From NCBI RefSeq assembly GCF_000159015.1, contig NZ_DS999540.1, forward strand, positions 1-64,000: a stretch of DNA of 64,000 bases, given 5' to 3'. The notes under the pieces are model-generated. The model was not told the origin of the DNA. It saw only the letters and a program-made list of their open reading frames with translations, and did no database searches. Origin of the DNA: Gleimia coleocanis DSM 15436 (GTDB lineage: Bacteria > Actinomycetota > Actinomycetes > Actinomycetales > Actinomycetaceae). The position numbers and the translations under genes were made by a program. This document shows, piece by piece, positions 56,272-64,000 of the stretch (within the stretch, counting starts at the first letter, position 1; the number at the start of each line of letters is the position of its first letter).

Positions 56272-57804
56272 TCAAGCTAGATTTCGTCGCTGTGCTAGAA
56301 ATCTTGTGAAAGCAACCAACAAAACTAAACCCACGAAACCCAGCGTTAAGCTATGTAACAATGCTCCATGCCTTGCTGTAAAAGTTATATTCGTACGGAG
56401 CTCAAGTTCAGAAACCGCGAAATCCGCAGTGAAAAGTTCAGTTTGCGCCACCACTTCCCCGTTGCGTGTTACCATGGCGGAAACTCCGTTAGTAGAGATT
56501 TGTAAAGCACTACGATCAAACTCGAGTGCGCGCAAACGAACCATCTGAAGCTGTTGTAAAGACTGCGCCGAATGACCAAAACTCGAGTTATTAGTAGGCA
56601 CAGCTAAGAGCTTTGCCCCATCCAAAACCGGCTCCCGGAAAACACTCTGAAACGCAGCTTCAAAACAAATGCCCGGAGCCAGCAACACCTTTTCATCATT
56701 AGATAAAGGCGCTTCCAATAGCGCCGGCTCAGAACCCGCAACAACCTCACCCGCATTAGCACCCAACAGGGAATTAAACGGCCAAAAATCGATGCTTCGC
56801 GGAAAAAACTCACCGAAAGGTACAGGATGTTGTTTGGAATAACTATTCCCCAACCTACCAGTGTGAACCCAAACCATCACTTGGTTTTCTAAACCGCGTG
56901 GAGTCTGAGAAATCTGACCCGCAATGATAGGAATCTGCTGACTCCGCGCTAAGTTACTAACAGCTTGCCTGGTTTTAAAATCAGTAAACGGATCTAAATC
57001 TAGAGCATTCTCACCCCAGAAAATGACCTGCGGTTTAGTAACTTTGCCTGCCCTGACCGCATCTAAAAGTTCCCTGGTTTTAACCACGTGATTATTTAAT
57101 ACCCTACGTGACTGCGCGAAGGTTTCTTTGACAGGTTCCTCAACATTTCCCTGCACTAAAGCAACAGTCAAAAGTTCGTTACTTGGCGCAGAAATAGGTA
57201 GAAAAAAGCCACTGTGACAAACTAAAGTAGCAGCTAAAACCAGCGCGAAACCCACACTAAAACGCTTTCTAGCAACCGCAGTTAGTGCTTTATATACCAA
57301 TAAAGCACTAAAACAGGCTATGAAACCGATTGCCACTTCCCCACCAAAAGGCGCCCAAAAACGCAGCGGTGAATCAACAAGCGGATAAGCAATAAACCCC
57401 CAAGGCAGACCCCCAAAAGGAATACTTCCACGAAGTTGTTCCAGACCTACCCACAGCAGGCTCACTAATGCAGCATTAAAGAAAAAACGGAAACGCTCTA
57501 TCTTTAGCAATCCCACAGAAAGAGCGCTAAAAACCGCCCAAAATAAAGCTTCTACTGCGGATAACAGTGCCCACATAAAATAGGAATCCGTGGAATAAAC
57601 CAGCCAGTGCATATGCGCAGAAAAGAAAACCAGCCCAGATAAAAAGCCGAATCTAAAACCAGCATCTGCATTAACAGAGTTTAAAACTGCAAACCACAGT
57701 GCCAAACCTAAAAATAGGCCCGGCCAAAACCCAACCGGTGGAAACGCCACCCAGATTAACAAGCCAACAAAAACAGCCTTAATCCAGGTGAAAATTTCAA
57801 GCAC
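56272..57804 (-). CDS. lnt: Apolipoprotein N-acyltransferase
   Basis: A 510-aa membrane enzyme that adds the third acyl chain to lipoproteins. Six to seven N-terminal membrane segments precede a nitrilase-type domain with Glu in VIFWGENALDLDPF, Lys in SYSKQHPVPFGEFFP and catalytic Cys in LLAPGICFEAAF. A final membrane helix ends the protein. In mycobacteria lnt is fused or adjacent to ppm1 near rbpA; here ppm1 is absent. It overlaps the helY end by eight bases, last in the pafB operon. A substrate lipoprotein is encoded at 10355-12412. Confidence 0.9.
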   Translation of the reverse strand: MLEIFTWIKAVFVGLLIWVAFPPVGFWPGLFLGLALWFAVLNSVNADAGFRFGFLSGLVFFSAHMHWLVYSTDSYFMWALLSAVEALFWAVFSALSVGLLKIERFRFFFNAALVSLLWVGLEQLRGSIPFGGLPWGFIAYPLVDSPLRFWAPFGGEVAIGFIACFSALLVYKALTAVARKRFSVGFALVLAATLVCHSGFFLPISAPSNELLTVALVQGNVEEPVKETFAQSRRVLNNHVVKTRELLDAVRAGKVTKPQVIFWGENALDLDPFTDFKTRQAVSNLARSQQIPIIAGQISQTPRGLENQVMVWVHTGRLGNSYSKQHPVPFGEFFPRSIDFWPFNSLLGANAGEVVAGSEPALLEAPLSNDEKVLLAPGICFEAAFQSVFREPVLDGAKLLAVPTNNSSFGHSAQSLQQLQMVRLRALEFDRSALQISTNGVSAMVTRNGEVVAQTELFTADFAVSELELRTNITFTARHGALLHSLTLGFVGLVLLVAFTRFLAQRRNLA

Positions 57805-60601
57805 TCTCAGCTAAAGAAACAACCGAGCGACGAATCGCATCCGCTGCATCACGCGCAGTCCACGCCAAATTCGAGTTACGGGTAGCCACACTAATCTGCA
57901 TCAAAAGATCAATCGTCTGCTTACACCAGCGAACCCAGTCACCGGCCTCTAAATCAGCAGAACTAACTGCAGATGCTAAAGAATCGCCCTTAACCCACCA
58001 ATACATGGCGTTCACTAAACCAGTTTCCAAAGGCATCGAAGTAGTAGCCTGATGAGCAGATTCAGCACGATTAATATCAAGCATAATACGAGCGGTAGCA
58101 TTCAAAGCTTGCCCAACCGGTCCATGCGCGCCCTCGGGAATCTCCGGATCCGGAGCATGATCTTTACGCGGTTCGAAAACACACGCACTGACCACAGACG
58201 CCAACTGCGCCTCATCCAAATCATCCCAAATGCCAGCCTCTAAACTCAAAGCCACCACCAGGTCACGCTCACCATAAATCGCACGCAACGTATGACCAGC
58301 GTCAGTTAAGTCGCTCGCATGCAAACAGCCAAGCTGTTCCAAAACCAGCACAATCTTATCGAAACGCTTCGCCACAGAAGAAGTCTGTTCCTCAACCTGC
58401 GATGCCAACTTCTCAAACTCGCGGCGCGCACGCATCCACTGCACAGCATTACGAGCATGCTGATCACGATCAACACAACCATGCACAGGATGGGAACGTA
58501 CCAGATCCTCAAGCTCAGTAATGCGCAACAACTCATCAGACCGCGCCTGAGACTTAAGGCGACGCGGCTTACCTAAACGTCCCTTAGAACGCTGGATACC
58601 GACCTCAGTACCAATCTCTGCCTGGAATCGGCGAACATTACGCAAATACTCTTTACGCAAACGCATTGAGCCGACAATCGAAAAACCATGTGGGAAATGC
58701 GCCGATGAAACCATCTGCATTCGCCCATCAGCAAACACAACCTGAAGCTGAGGATTCTTCTCCCCCGGACGTGCTGGCTTAGTCACTACTCCATCCCCAC
58801 CGCGACGACGGCCCGCGACAGAAATAACGTCGCCTGGTTGCAAAGAGCGTAGAAGCTTCTCAACCTCGTGACCAAGCTGTAAAGACTTGCGTTTAGACGA
58901 CTGCTTTTGCAGGAAAGTTAGCTCTTCACGAGCGGCGAAATACTCCAGAGCATCTCCCAGGTGGCATGAGACACTTGGAGCAAGTTTATCCATTTGTTGC
59001 TGTGCGCGCTTCGCATCAACAGCCAAACCAACAACTTTACGGTCAGCTTGGAACTGAGCAAAACACTCATCCATAACTTCACGGGCCGAAGCCAAATCTC
59101 CCGTAGAAGCCAAGTTCGCAACCATGTTATAAGTTGGGCGGAAAGCCGAAACCAACGGATAAGTACGCTTTGAAGCTAAAGAGGCAACTAACTCAGGTTC
59201 ATGGTCATCCTGCCATACCACCAGGGCATGGCCTTCGACATCGATACCGCGGCGCCCCGCTCGCCCCGTTAGCTGTGTGTATTCACCAGCTGATAAAGGT
59301 ACTTTTGCAATGCCATTCCACTTGCGTAATGCTTCTAGAACTACTGTGCGCGCAGGCATATTGATGCCTAAAGCTAAGGTTTCAGTTGCAAAAACTACTT
59401 TTACAAGCCCCAGGGTGAAAAGCTTCTCAACAACTTCTTTCATGAAAGGCAAGAGCCCCGCGTGGTGGGCTGCCACCCCAGCTTCTAACGCCATTTGCCA
59501 AGTGTTAATGCGAAGTACCGAAAGATCTTCACCTTGTAAGGCATAAAGAGCTTCATCTACGATTTTGCGAATCTGTTTACGTTCTTTCTCACTGGTGAGA
59601 GTGATTCCCGCTCCAATAATCTGTTCGACGGCATCTTCACAGGCAGAACGAGAAAAAATAAAGTAGATAGCTGGTAGCAAACGCGCGCGGTCTAGAGAAA
59701 TTACCACTTCCGGACGCGTAGTTTTCCGAGGGCGTTTTTGCGTATCTCGCATGCGGCGTCCACCCGCTAAATGTCGTTCGTTCTGGCGGAAATTTCGAGA
59801 GGTTATCCCCCGCTGTTTAGAAATTGCAGTGCGCAGTTGAGGATTAATAAATTTCGTTTCATCTTCGGCGTATAAGTCGATGATGTCTCGTCCCACCATC
59901 ATATGCTGGTATAGTGGCACTGGACGTTTTTCTGAAACAATGATGTCGCAGCCCGAACGTACTGAATCAATCCAGTTGCCGAACTCTTCCGCGTTAGAAA
60001 CAGTTGCGGAAAGGGCGACTATTTGCACGTGTTGTGGGGCGTGGATGATTACTTCTTCCCACACGGGCCCGCGGAAACGGTCAGCTAAATAGTGGACTTC
60101 ATCAAGTACGATAGCCCGTAAATCCGTCAGGTCGCGTCCTTGGTAAATCATGTTACGAGCGACTTCAGTAGTCATCACGATTAGGGGTGCGTCGCCGTTA
60201 ATGGCAACGTCACCGGTAAGTAAGCCTACCTGTTCATCACCATATTTTTCGCAAAGTTCCCTGTATTTCTGGTTTGAAAGAGCTTTAATAGGGGTTGTGT
60301 AAAAGGCTCGTTGCCCACAGCTTAAAGCCATATGTAGAGCAAATTCTCCTACCATGGTTTTACCTGCACCGGTGGGGGCCGCGACCAGCACGTTATGGCC
60401 GTTTTCGACTGACTCCATACCTTGCATTTGGAAGTCGTCTAAAAAGAAATCTAGTTCGGCTGCAAATGTGGCGCGCTCAGTTTTATCGTATTTGGCGCGT
60501 TGCTTAGCTAAACGGTAGCGTTGTGCAGCAGAAAGTTCATCAGTTTCGGGGTTAAAAACTGATTCAGAGTTTTTACCGCGGTGGCGGCGACGGCGGGTCA
60601 A
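57797..60601 (-). CDS. helY: Ski2-like DEAD/DEAH-box helicase, HelY-like
   Basis: A 934-aa superfamily-2 helicase: FQMQGMESVENGHNVLVAAPTGAGKT (Q and Walker A), VLDEVHYLADRFRGP (DEVH box), VALSATVSNAEEF, VVFATETLALGINMPARTVV and QLTGRAGRRGID. It then has a DSHCT-type C-terminal domain. Homologues are mycobacterial HelY and eukaryotic Ski2/Mtr4, which remodel RNA; the bacterial role is unclear. The tatC end overlaps its start by four bases. Dispersed 8-mers lie at 58129 and 59727. Full length. Confidence 0.92.
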   Translation of the reverse strand: MTRRRRHRGKNSESVFNPETDELSAAQRYRLAKQRAKYDKTERATFAAELDFFLDDFQMQGMESVENGHNVLVAAPTGAGKTMVGEFALHMALSCGQRAFYTTPIKALSNQKYRELCEKYGDEQVGLLTGDVAINGDAPLIVMTTEVARNMIYQGRDLTDLRAIVLDEVHYLADRFRGPVWEEVIIHAPQHVQIVALSATVSNAEEFGNWIDSVRSGCDIIVSEKRPVPLYQHMMVGRDIIDLYAEDETKFINPQLRTAISKQRGITSRNFRQNERHLAGGRRMRDTQKRPRKTTRPEVVISLDRARLLPAIYFIFSRSACEDAVEQIIGAGITLTSEKERKQIRKIVDEALYALQGEDLSVLRINTWQMALEAGVAAHHAGLLPFMKEVVEKLFTLGLVKVVFATETLALGINMPARTVVLEALRKWNGIAKVPLSAGEYTQLTGRAGRRGIDVEGHALVVWQDDHEPELVASLASKRTYPLVSAFRPTYNMVANLASTGDLASAREVMDECFAQFQADRKVVGLAVDAKRAQQQMDKLAPSVSCHLGDALEYFAAREELTFLQKQSSKRKSLQLGHEVEKLLRSLQPGDVISVAGRRRGGDGVVTKPARPGEKNPQLQVVFADGRMQMVSSAHFPHGFSIVGSMRLRKEYLRNVRRFQAEIGTEVGIQRSKGRLGKPRRLKSQARSDELLRITELEDLVRSHPVHGCVDRDQHARNAVQWMRARREFEKLASQVEEQTSSVAKRFDKIVLVLEQLGCLHASDLTDAGHTLRAIYGERDLVVALSLEAGIWDDLDEAQLASVVSACVFEPRKDHAPDPEIPEGAHGPVGQALNATARIMLDINRAESAHQATTSMPLETGLVNAMYWWVKGDSLASAVSSADLEAGDWVRWCKQTIDLLMQISVATRNSNLAWTARDAADAIRRSVVSLAESA

Positions 60602-61437
60602 ATAGACTCCTCTTCTTCTATCTCACGTGTATCAGAATCGTACTTTGCAAGAACAGCGTCTAACTCAGCTTCTTCTTTAGCTAAGCGTTTGTCACGGCGT
60701 TTATCGTGAAATATGGCGATTCCCACGGCAATAAAGAAAAGTAGGCAAAGGAATAACGCTTGGAATGTCATAGTCCATGGGTCTGGCAACGGATTTGCGA
60801 GGGCGGCAAAAGTAAAGGCAATAGCCACTGCCCAACGCCAGTATTTAAGGAAAGTTTCCCCACGCACAATATTCATAAAGTTTAAGGCAACCATAGCGAG
60901 AGGCACTAGGAAAGAAACCCCAAAGACTACAACCAGACGCATGTAGAAACTAAAGTAAACGCCTGCTTGCATCAATGTTACTGAAGATTCCGGAGCAAAG
61001 GACGTGAGGATCTCTACGGCATGTGGCATGATCCAAATGCCAGTAGCTGCCCCCAGTAAAAAAAGAAAAGCACCAGAAAAAGTAAAACCTAAAATATAGC
61101 GTTTTTCGTTTTTATGTAAGGCTGGTGCGACATAAGCCCAAATCTGGTAAAGCCACCAGGGAGTTCCCAGGATTAATCCAGTGAACATCGAAATGCGGAG
61201 CTTTAAGTCGAAAGCCGCTGATACCGTTTCGAAGTTAAGCTCAGCGCGTCGCCCAAGAGCGCGTAAATCAACCAGGGGTTGCGCCATGAAGTTAAAAACA
61301 TATGGGTAAATAAACCAGCCTACGATGGTGAGTAGGAAGATTCCCGCCAACGCGTAGATTAATCGCTGGCGGGCTTCCCGAAGGTGATCAGCAAGTGGCA
61401 TTACGCCATCTGGATCAACTGTCTTTTTAATACCCAT
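60598..61437 (-). CDS. tatC: Sec-independent protein translocase TatC
   Basis: A 279-aa six-helix protein, the receptor core of the Tat export system for folded proteins. The N-terminal MPLADHLREARQRLIYALAG (13-32) and FVAPALHKNEKRY (first periplasmic/cytoplasmic loops) are signature segments. The C-terminus is long and charged (KRRDKRLAKEEAELDAVLAKYDSDTREIEEEES). It follows tatA by 20 bases. A dispersed 8-mer lies at 60798. No tatB is in the window. Confidence 0.95.
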   Translation of the reverse strand: MGIKKTVDPDGVMPLADHLREARQRLIYALAGIFLLTIVGWFIYPYVFNFMAQPLVDLRALGRRAELNFETVSAAFDLKLRISMFTGLILGTPWWLYQIWAYVAPALHKNEKRYILGFTFSGAFLFLLGAATGIWIMPHAVEILTSFAPESSVTLMQAGVYFSFYMRLVVVFGVSFLVPLAMVALNFMNIVRGETFLKYWRWAVAIAFTFAALANPLPDPWTMTFQALFLCLLFFIAVGIAIFHDKRRDKRLAKEEAELDAVLAKYDSDTREIEEEESI

Positions 61438-61457
61438 AGATTAGTTTTACTAAAGAC

Positions 61458-61682
61458 TCAGTTTTCTTCAGAGGTTGGTTCAACAGCTGGCTTTGGAGCA
61501 GGAACTGACTCTACCTTCATGTCGTCTTCGGTTAGTTCCTTCATTTCCTTCTTCAGAACCTTAGCGGACTTACCGACGTTCTTAGCAATTTCTGGCAGCT
61601 TAGAAGCGCCAAAGAGCAGAACCAAAACGACGATGAGAACAAAAATATGCCATGGTTTAAAAGCGCCTGCGAATAAAAGCAT
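61458..61682 (-). CDS. tatA: Sec-independent protein translocase TatA
   Basis: A 74-aa protein with one N-terminal membrane helix (HIFVLIVVLVLLFGASKLPEIA), the FG hinge, an amphipathic helix (KNVGKSAKVLKKEMKELTEDD) and an acidic Pro-rich tail. It forms the pore complex of the Tat system. ATG after AGGAGTAACG. It lies 49 bases after pafC and 20 bases before tatC, the standard actinobacterial order. Confidence 0.95.
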   Translation of the reverse strand: MLLFAGAFKPWHIFVLIVVLVLLFGASKLPEIAKNVGKSAKVLKKEMKELTEDDMKVESVPAPKPAVEPTSEEN

Positions 61683-61731
61683 CGTTACTCCTAAAAAGAT
61701 TTAGCCCAACATTTCCGTGTCATTTAATAGT

Positions 61732-62679
61732 TTAAGGCATTCCGTGCGTTTTCGCAGATAAGAGATCATACATCTCAATAAGTGACTGTGCTTTAGTGCG
61801 GGTTGTGCGCACAATCCCTGAATTATTAACATCATGCAACAAATCTGCATACAGCAGTAGTTGGGTCTCTAACCAGCTTTCGTCATAGATTCTTAAAGTT
61901 AAGGTTGCGCTGTCTTCGAGCTCCTGTAAATCCACGGCAGCATCTTTTAAATCTTCCGGTACTTGTTCAAGCTGCACTGTCACGCGAGGGTTACGCGTAC
62001 GTTTTTGCGCCATCTGGGGAATTTCAACCGGGTCACCTGGTTGAAGTCGAAGAATTCTATCAACGCGGAAGTGACGTAGTTCCCCTGCCTTTAAACAATA
62101 GGCTTTAACTAAAAGATGTTTGCCAACGCGGTTTACTTCAACAGGAATAATCTCACGTTCGGAATGTACTTTTTGCAGAGATAGATATTCAATCCAGACG
62201 GAATGCTGATTGCTGATAGCTTCTAGTAAAGCCTGGCAGTAGATATTCAGTTCTTCAGAGGCTATAACCTGCACTGAATCCATGGAAGTATTTAACTTAT
62301 AGTGGTTAATTAACTTAATCTTTAAGGCTTTACATAGCTGTCGTTCAGTCTCCCCCAACTGCGGTTCTAAAAGGCTTAATCCTACTACCAGGGCATATGC
62401 TTCAAACTGATTAAACTCCAAAACCGCATCAAAAACTGGTGTATCGGTAAAATCAACAATCCCTTCCTCTTCTAACAATTCGAAATCAAGACGAGGTATC
62501 GCATCATAATCCAACTCTGGAATATCAATCATCGTTAAATCAACTAAAAGCTGCCGTAGCTCAGCCGGCTTCATCTCAAAAGCCGCAGCGAGTTCCTCTA
62601 AGGGCACGCCCTCACGAAGTTGCACGTAGTCAAAGATTGAAAAAATCCCCGTCAACTTATCCTGTAACTTGATTGCCAT
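61732..62679 (-). CDS. pafC: WYL-domain regulator PafC
   Basis: A 315-aa protein with an N-terminal winged helix (LTGIFSIFDYVQLREGVPLEELAAAFEMKPAELRQLLVDL), a WYL domain (VWIEYLSLQKVHSEREIIPVEVNRVGKHLLVKAYCLKAGELRHFRVDRIL) and a WCX C-terminal domain. With PafB it forms the PafBC activator of the LexA-independent DNA damage response in mycobacteria. It overlaps pafB by one base. Proteasome genes pafA and prc, found upstream in mycobacteria, are not on this side. Confidence 0.92.
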   Translation of the reverse strand: MAIKLQDKLTGIFSIFDYVQLREGVPLEELAAAFEMKPAELRQLLVDLTMIDIPELDYDAIPRLDFELLEEEGIVDFTDTPVFDAVLEFNQFEAYALVVGLSLLEPQLGETERQLCKALKIKLINHYKLNTSMDSVQVIASEELNIYCQALLEAISNQHSVWIEYLSLQKVHSEREIIPVEVNRVGKHLLVKAYCLKAGELRHFRVDRILRLQPGDPVEIPQMAQKRTRNPRVTVQLEQVPEDLKDAAVDLQELEDSATLTLRIYDESWLETQLLLYADLLHDVNNSGIVRTTRTKAQSLIEMYDLLSAKTHGMP

Positions 62680-63671
62680 TACTGCAGCTTACCTTTCTCA
62701 ACGAACTGACCATCTGCATCAGTACGTTCTAAAAACTCACTACAGAGTTGTTTAATCCGCTCACTTAAAACTAGTGGCTCAACAACTAAAACCTGAGATC
62801 CTAGTTCAAAACAACGCTCCAGCCACTGCATCGCTGTAGCGGGGTTGCCCCGCCAATATGAGTATCCTGAAACGCCCTCGGGAATCTCTGGTAAGCCAGC
62901 AGAAGTCTCATAACGGACTGCCCATAAGCCAGCCTGCTTAGCAACTGTTTCAGAAACTAACAACAGCGGAGAAAACTTCTGCACTCCCCGATCATCATTT
63001 TTAAACGCAAGTTCAGCTGCAGAAACTAGCTCAGGTTCAGCAACCTCCAAAATCCCCACGCAAGAACCCATCCGGCTTAAACGAAATACGCGTAACTCAG
63101 CTTTAAAAACATCAAAAGCACGCAAATACAAACTACTATTCTCAGCAAAAACTTCAAGTGGCAATACACGGCGTATCTGCGCAACGTCATCCTTAAGCTT
63201 CCGATAAGAAAACTCCACCAAACGCTTCTCAGTTAAAGCCGCTAATAAATCTAAAACCTGCGACAATCCAGAAATCTGATCCTTAACTGCCGGTAAATCG
63301 CTCACCCCAATCGCATTTACTTTATGTTTAAAAGCTCGGGCACTGTCACTGAAATCCTCGGCTCCGAACCAGATACTAGCTGCATTGAACAACAGACTAC
63401 GTTCCGCCAGATTCAGCTTCAAGCTACGATTTTCAGTCTTAGGTAGACGATAAACTGATTCCGTACTGCTTAGATCAATAACTTCAAGAACAACGCCGAG
63501 GTCGCGGATGACTTCCTTATCGCGCTCAAAACTGCGTTCTGCCGCGTCTCCCATTTGCTGGTAGGCGGGAATAACGTTGAAAATCTGCTGTCGCGTAAGC
63601 CCTCTGGGGAAGGATTGTAGCGTCACCATGAGGGTAAAAACACGCACGTCGCCCTTGATTTTGTCACTCAT
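62679..63671 (-). CDS. pafB: WYL-domain regulator PafB
   Basis: A 330-aa partner of PafC with the same plan: N-terminal helix-turn-helix (RVFTLMVTLQSFPRGLTRQQIFNVIPAYQQMGDAAERSFERDKEVIRDLG), WYL region (RLVEFSYRKLKDDVAQIRRVLPLEVFAENSSLYLRAFDVFK) and WCX domain. It heads the run pafB-pafC-tatA-tatC-helY-lnt. The ATG at 63671 has no Shine-Dalgarno but TAAACT six bases upstream. A dispersed 8-mer is at 62873. Confidence 0.92.
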   Translation of the reverse strand: MSDKIKGDVRVFTLMVTLQSFPRGLTRQQIFNVIPAYQQMGDAAERSFERDKEVIRDLGVVLEVIDLSSTESVYRLPKTENRSLKLNLAERSLLFNAASIWFGAEDFSDSARAFKHKVNAIGVSDLPAVKDQISGLSQVLDLLAALTEKRLVEFSYRKLKDDVAQIRRVLPLEVFAENSSLYLRAFDVFKAELRVFRLSRMGSCVGILEVAEPELVSAAELAFKNDDRGVQKFSPLLLVSETVAKQAGLWAVRYETSAGLPEIPEGVSGYSYWRGNPATAMQWLERCFELGSQVLVVEPLVLSERIKQLCSEFLERTDADGQFVEKGKLQ

Positions 63672-63722
63672 AGGTTCAGTTTAACGCGAATCCGGTGGGT
63701 TTCCGGGTATGCTTACGGTGTG
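63672..63722. promoter_or_regulatory. Divergent leaderless promoters of pafB and the DUF3866 gene
   Basis: On the minus strand TAAACT (63678-63683) lies six bases before the pafB ATG. On the plus strand TATGCT (63708-63713) lies six bases before GTG at 63720, directly followed by ATG at 63723. Neither gene has a ribosome binding site. The two -10 boxes are 24 bases apart, so the promoters overlap and probably exclude one another. Confidence 0.5.
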
Positions 63723-64000
63723 ATGCAAAGAAATGCGGTTGTAACCGAGATTAAACGCCAATGGGCGGATGTCGTACAATTTCAGGCAGAAATTACTGAG
63801 GCGCCACATGATGCAGGGCTATTTTTGCCCGGAGAATCCCTACGCGGGATTGCCTACATTTCCTTAGTTGGCCCTGTAAATGTGGGCGACAAGGTTCGTC
63901 TGGAAGTGTCAGTTCTCGCGAAGAAGCTGGGTACGGGTGGGGACGCTTCTACTCTTTCTGTGGAGTCTTTACCTGCGGATAGTCTTCCTGAAATTGGGCA
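63723..64000 (+). CDS. DUF3866 family protein (3' end outside window)
   Basis: The frame from ATG 63723 (or GTG 63720) is open to the right edge. The 92 visible residues begin MQRNAVVTEIKRQW; the segment RGIAYISLVGPVNVGDKVRLEVSVLAKKLGTGG matches the N-terminal region of DUF3866 proteins, usually found next to pafB/tat genes in Actinobacteria. Function unknown. It is divergent from pafB. Confidence 0.75.
   Translation, partial: MQRNAVVTEIKRQWADVVQFQAEITEAPHDAGLFLPGESLRGIAYISLVGPVNVGDKVRLEVSVLAKKLGTGGDASTLSVESLPADSLPEIG

Overview
The window comes from a fairly low-GC actinobacterium (G+C looks a little under 50% by eye), most likely of the family Actinomycetaceae. The evidence is gene content and order: whiA after rapZ-yvcK, opcA beside zwf, two RbpA-type proteins, the garA/MerR block, pafB-pafC-tatA-tatC-helY, a fused cytidylate kinase/GTPase Der gene, and many genes with no ribosome binding site but a TANNNT box 6-7 bases before the start codon (leaderless mRNAs). 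A secreted beta-helix adhesin and a sialidase gene suggest a host-associated life. The genus cannot be fixed from this sequence.

Layout. 1-2306: 5' part of a large secreted beta-helix surface protein. 2.4-9.2 kb: uvrB, a TerC membrane protein, a CtpE-like P-type ATPase and a sialidase. 9.3-12.4 kb: a pair of Met/Pro-rich membrane proteins. 12.4-15.1 kb: YwiC-like and bile-acid-symporter-like membrane proteins and an alpha/beta hydrolase. 15.2-22.1 kb: uvrA behind a probable LexA box, an SDR, an acyl-CoA ligase and glnA. 22.2-27.3 kb: uvrC-rapZ-yvcK-whiA. 27.5-31.3 kb: gap, pgk, tpiA, secG and an RbpA paralogue. 31.4-38.7 kb: zwf-opcA-pgl and tkt on the minus strand, split by a HerA-like ATPase on the plus strand. 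38.7-45.3 kb: xerD, parA, rluB, cmk-der and trhO, without the scpA-scpB pair usually found after parA. 45.4-49.1 kb: an EamA transporter, tRNA-Pro(GGG), an RNA m5U methyltransferase and a cation/proton antiporter. 49.1-56.2 kb: pepN, DUF881-sbp-DUF881, a GarA-like FHA protein, two MerR regulators and rbpA. 56.3-63.7 kb: the minus-strand run pafB-pafC-tatA-tatC-helY-lnt. The right edge holds the start of a DUF3866 gene.

Functionally this is mostly core genome: nucleotide excision repair (uvrA, uvrB and uvrC in three places), lower glycolysis, the oxidative pentose phosphate branch, nitrogen assimilation, Sec and Tat export, and transcription control (two RbpA-type proteins, WhiA, MerR pair, PafBC).

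The most striking signal belongs to no gene. The 8-mer CGCCCTCG, usually followed by RAAAT-like bases, occurs 24 times exactly by my hand count, against roughly 1-2 expected. It is found in both orientations, is concentrated between genes, and three times occurs as an inverted pair, one of which forms the apparent glnA terminator. This is how DNA uptake sequences of Neisseria and Pasteurellaceae behave, and I know of none described in Actinobacteria.
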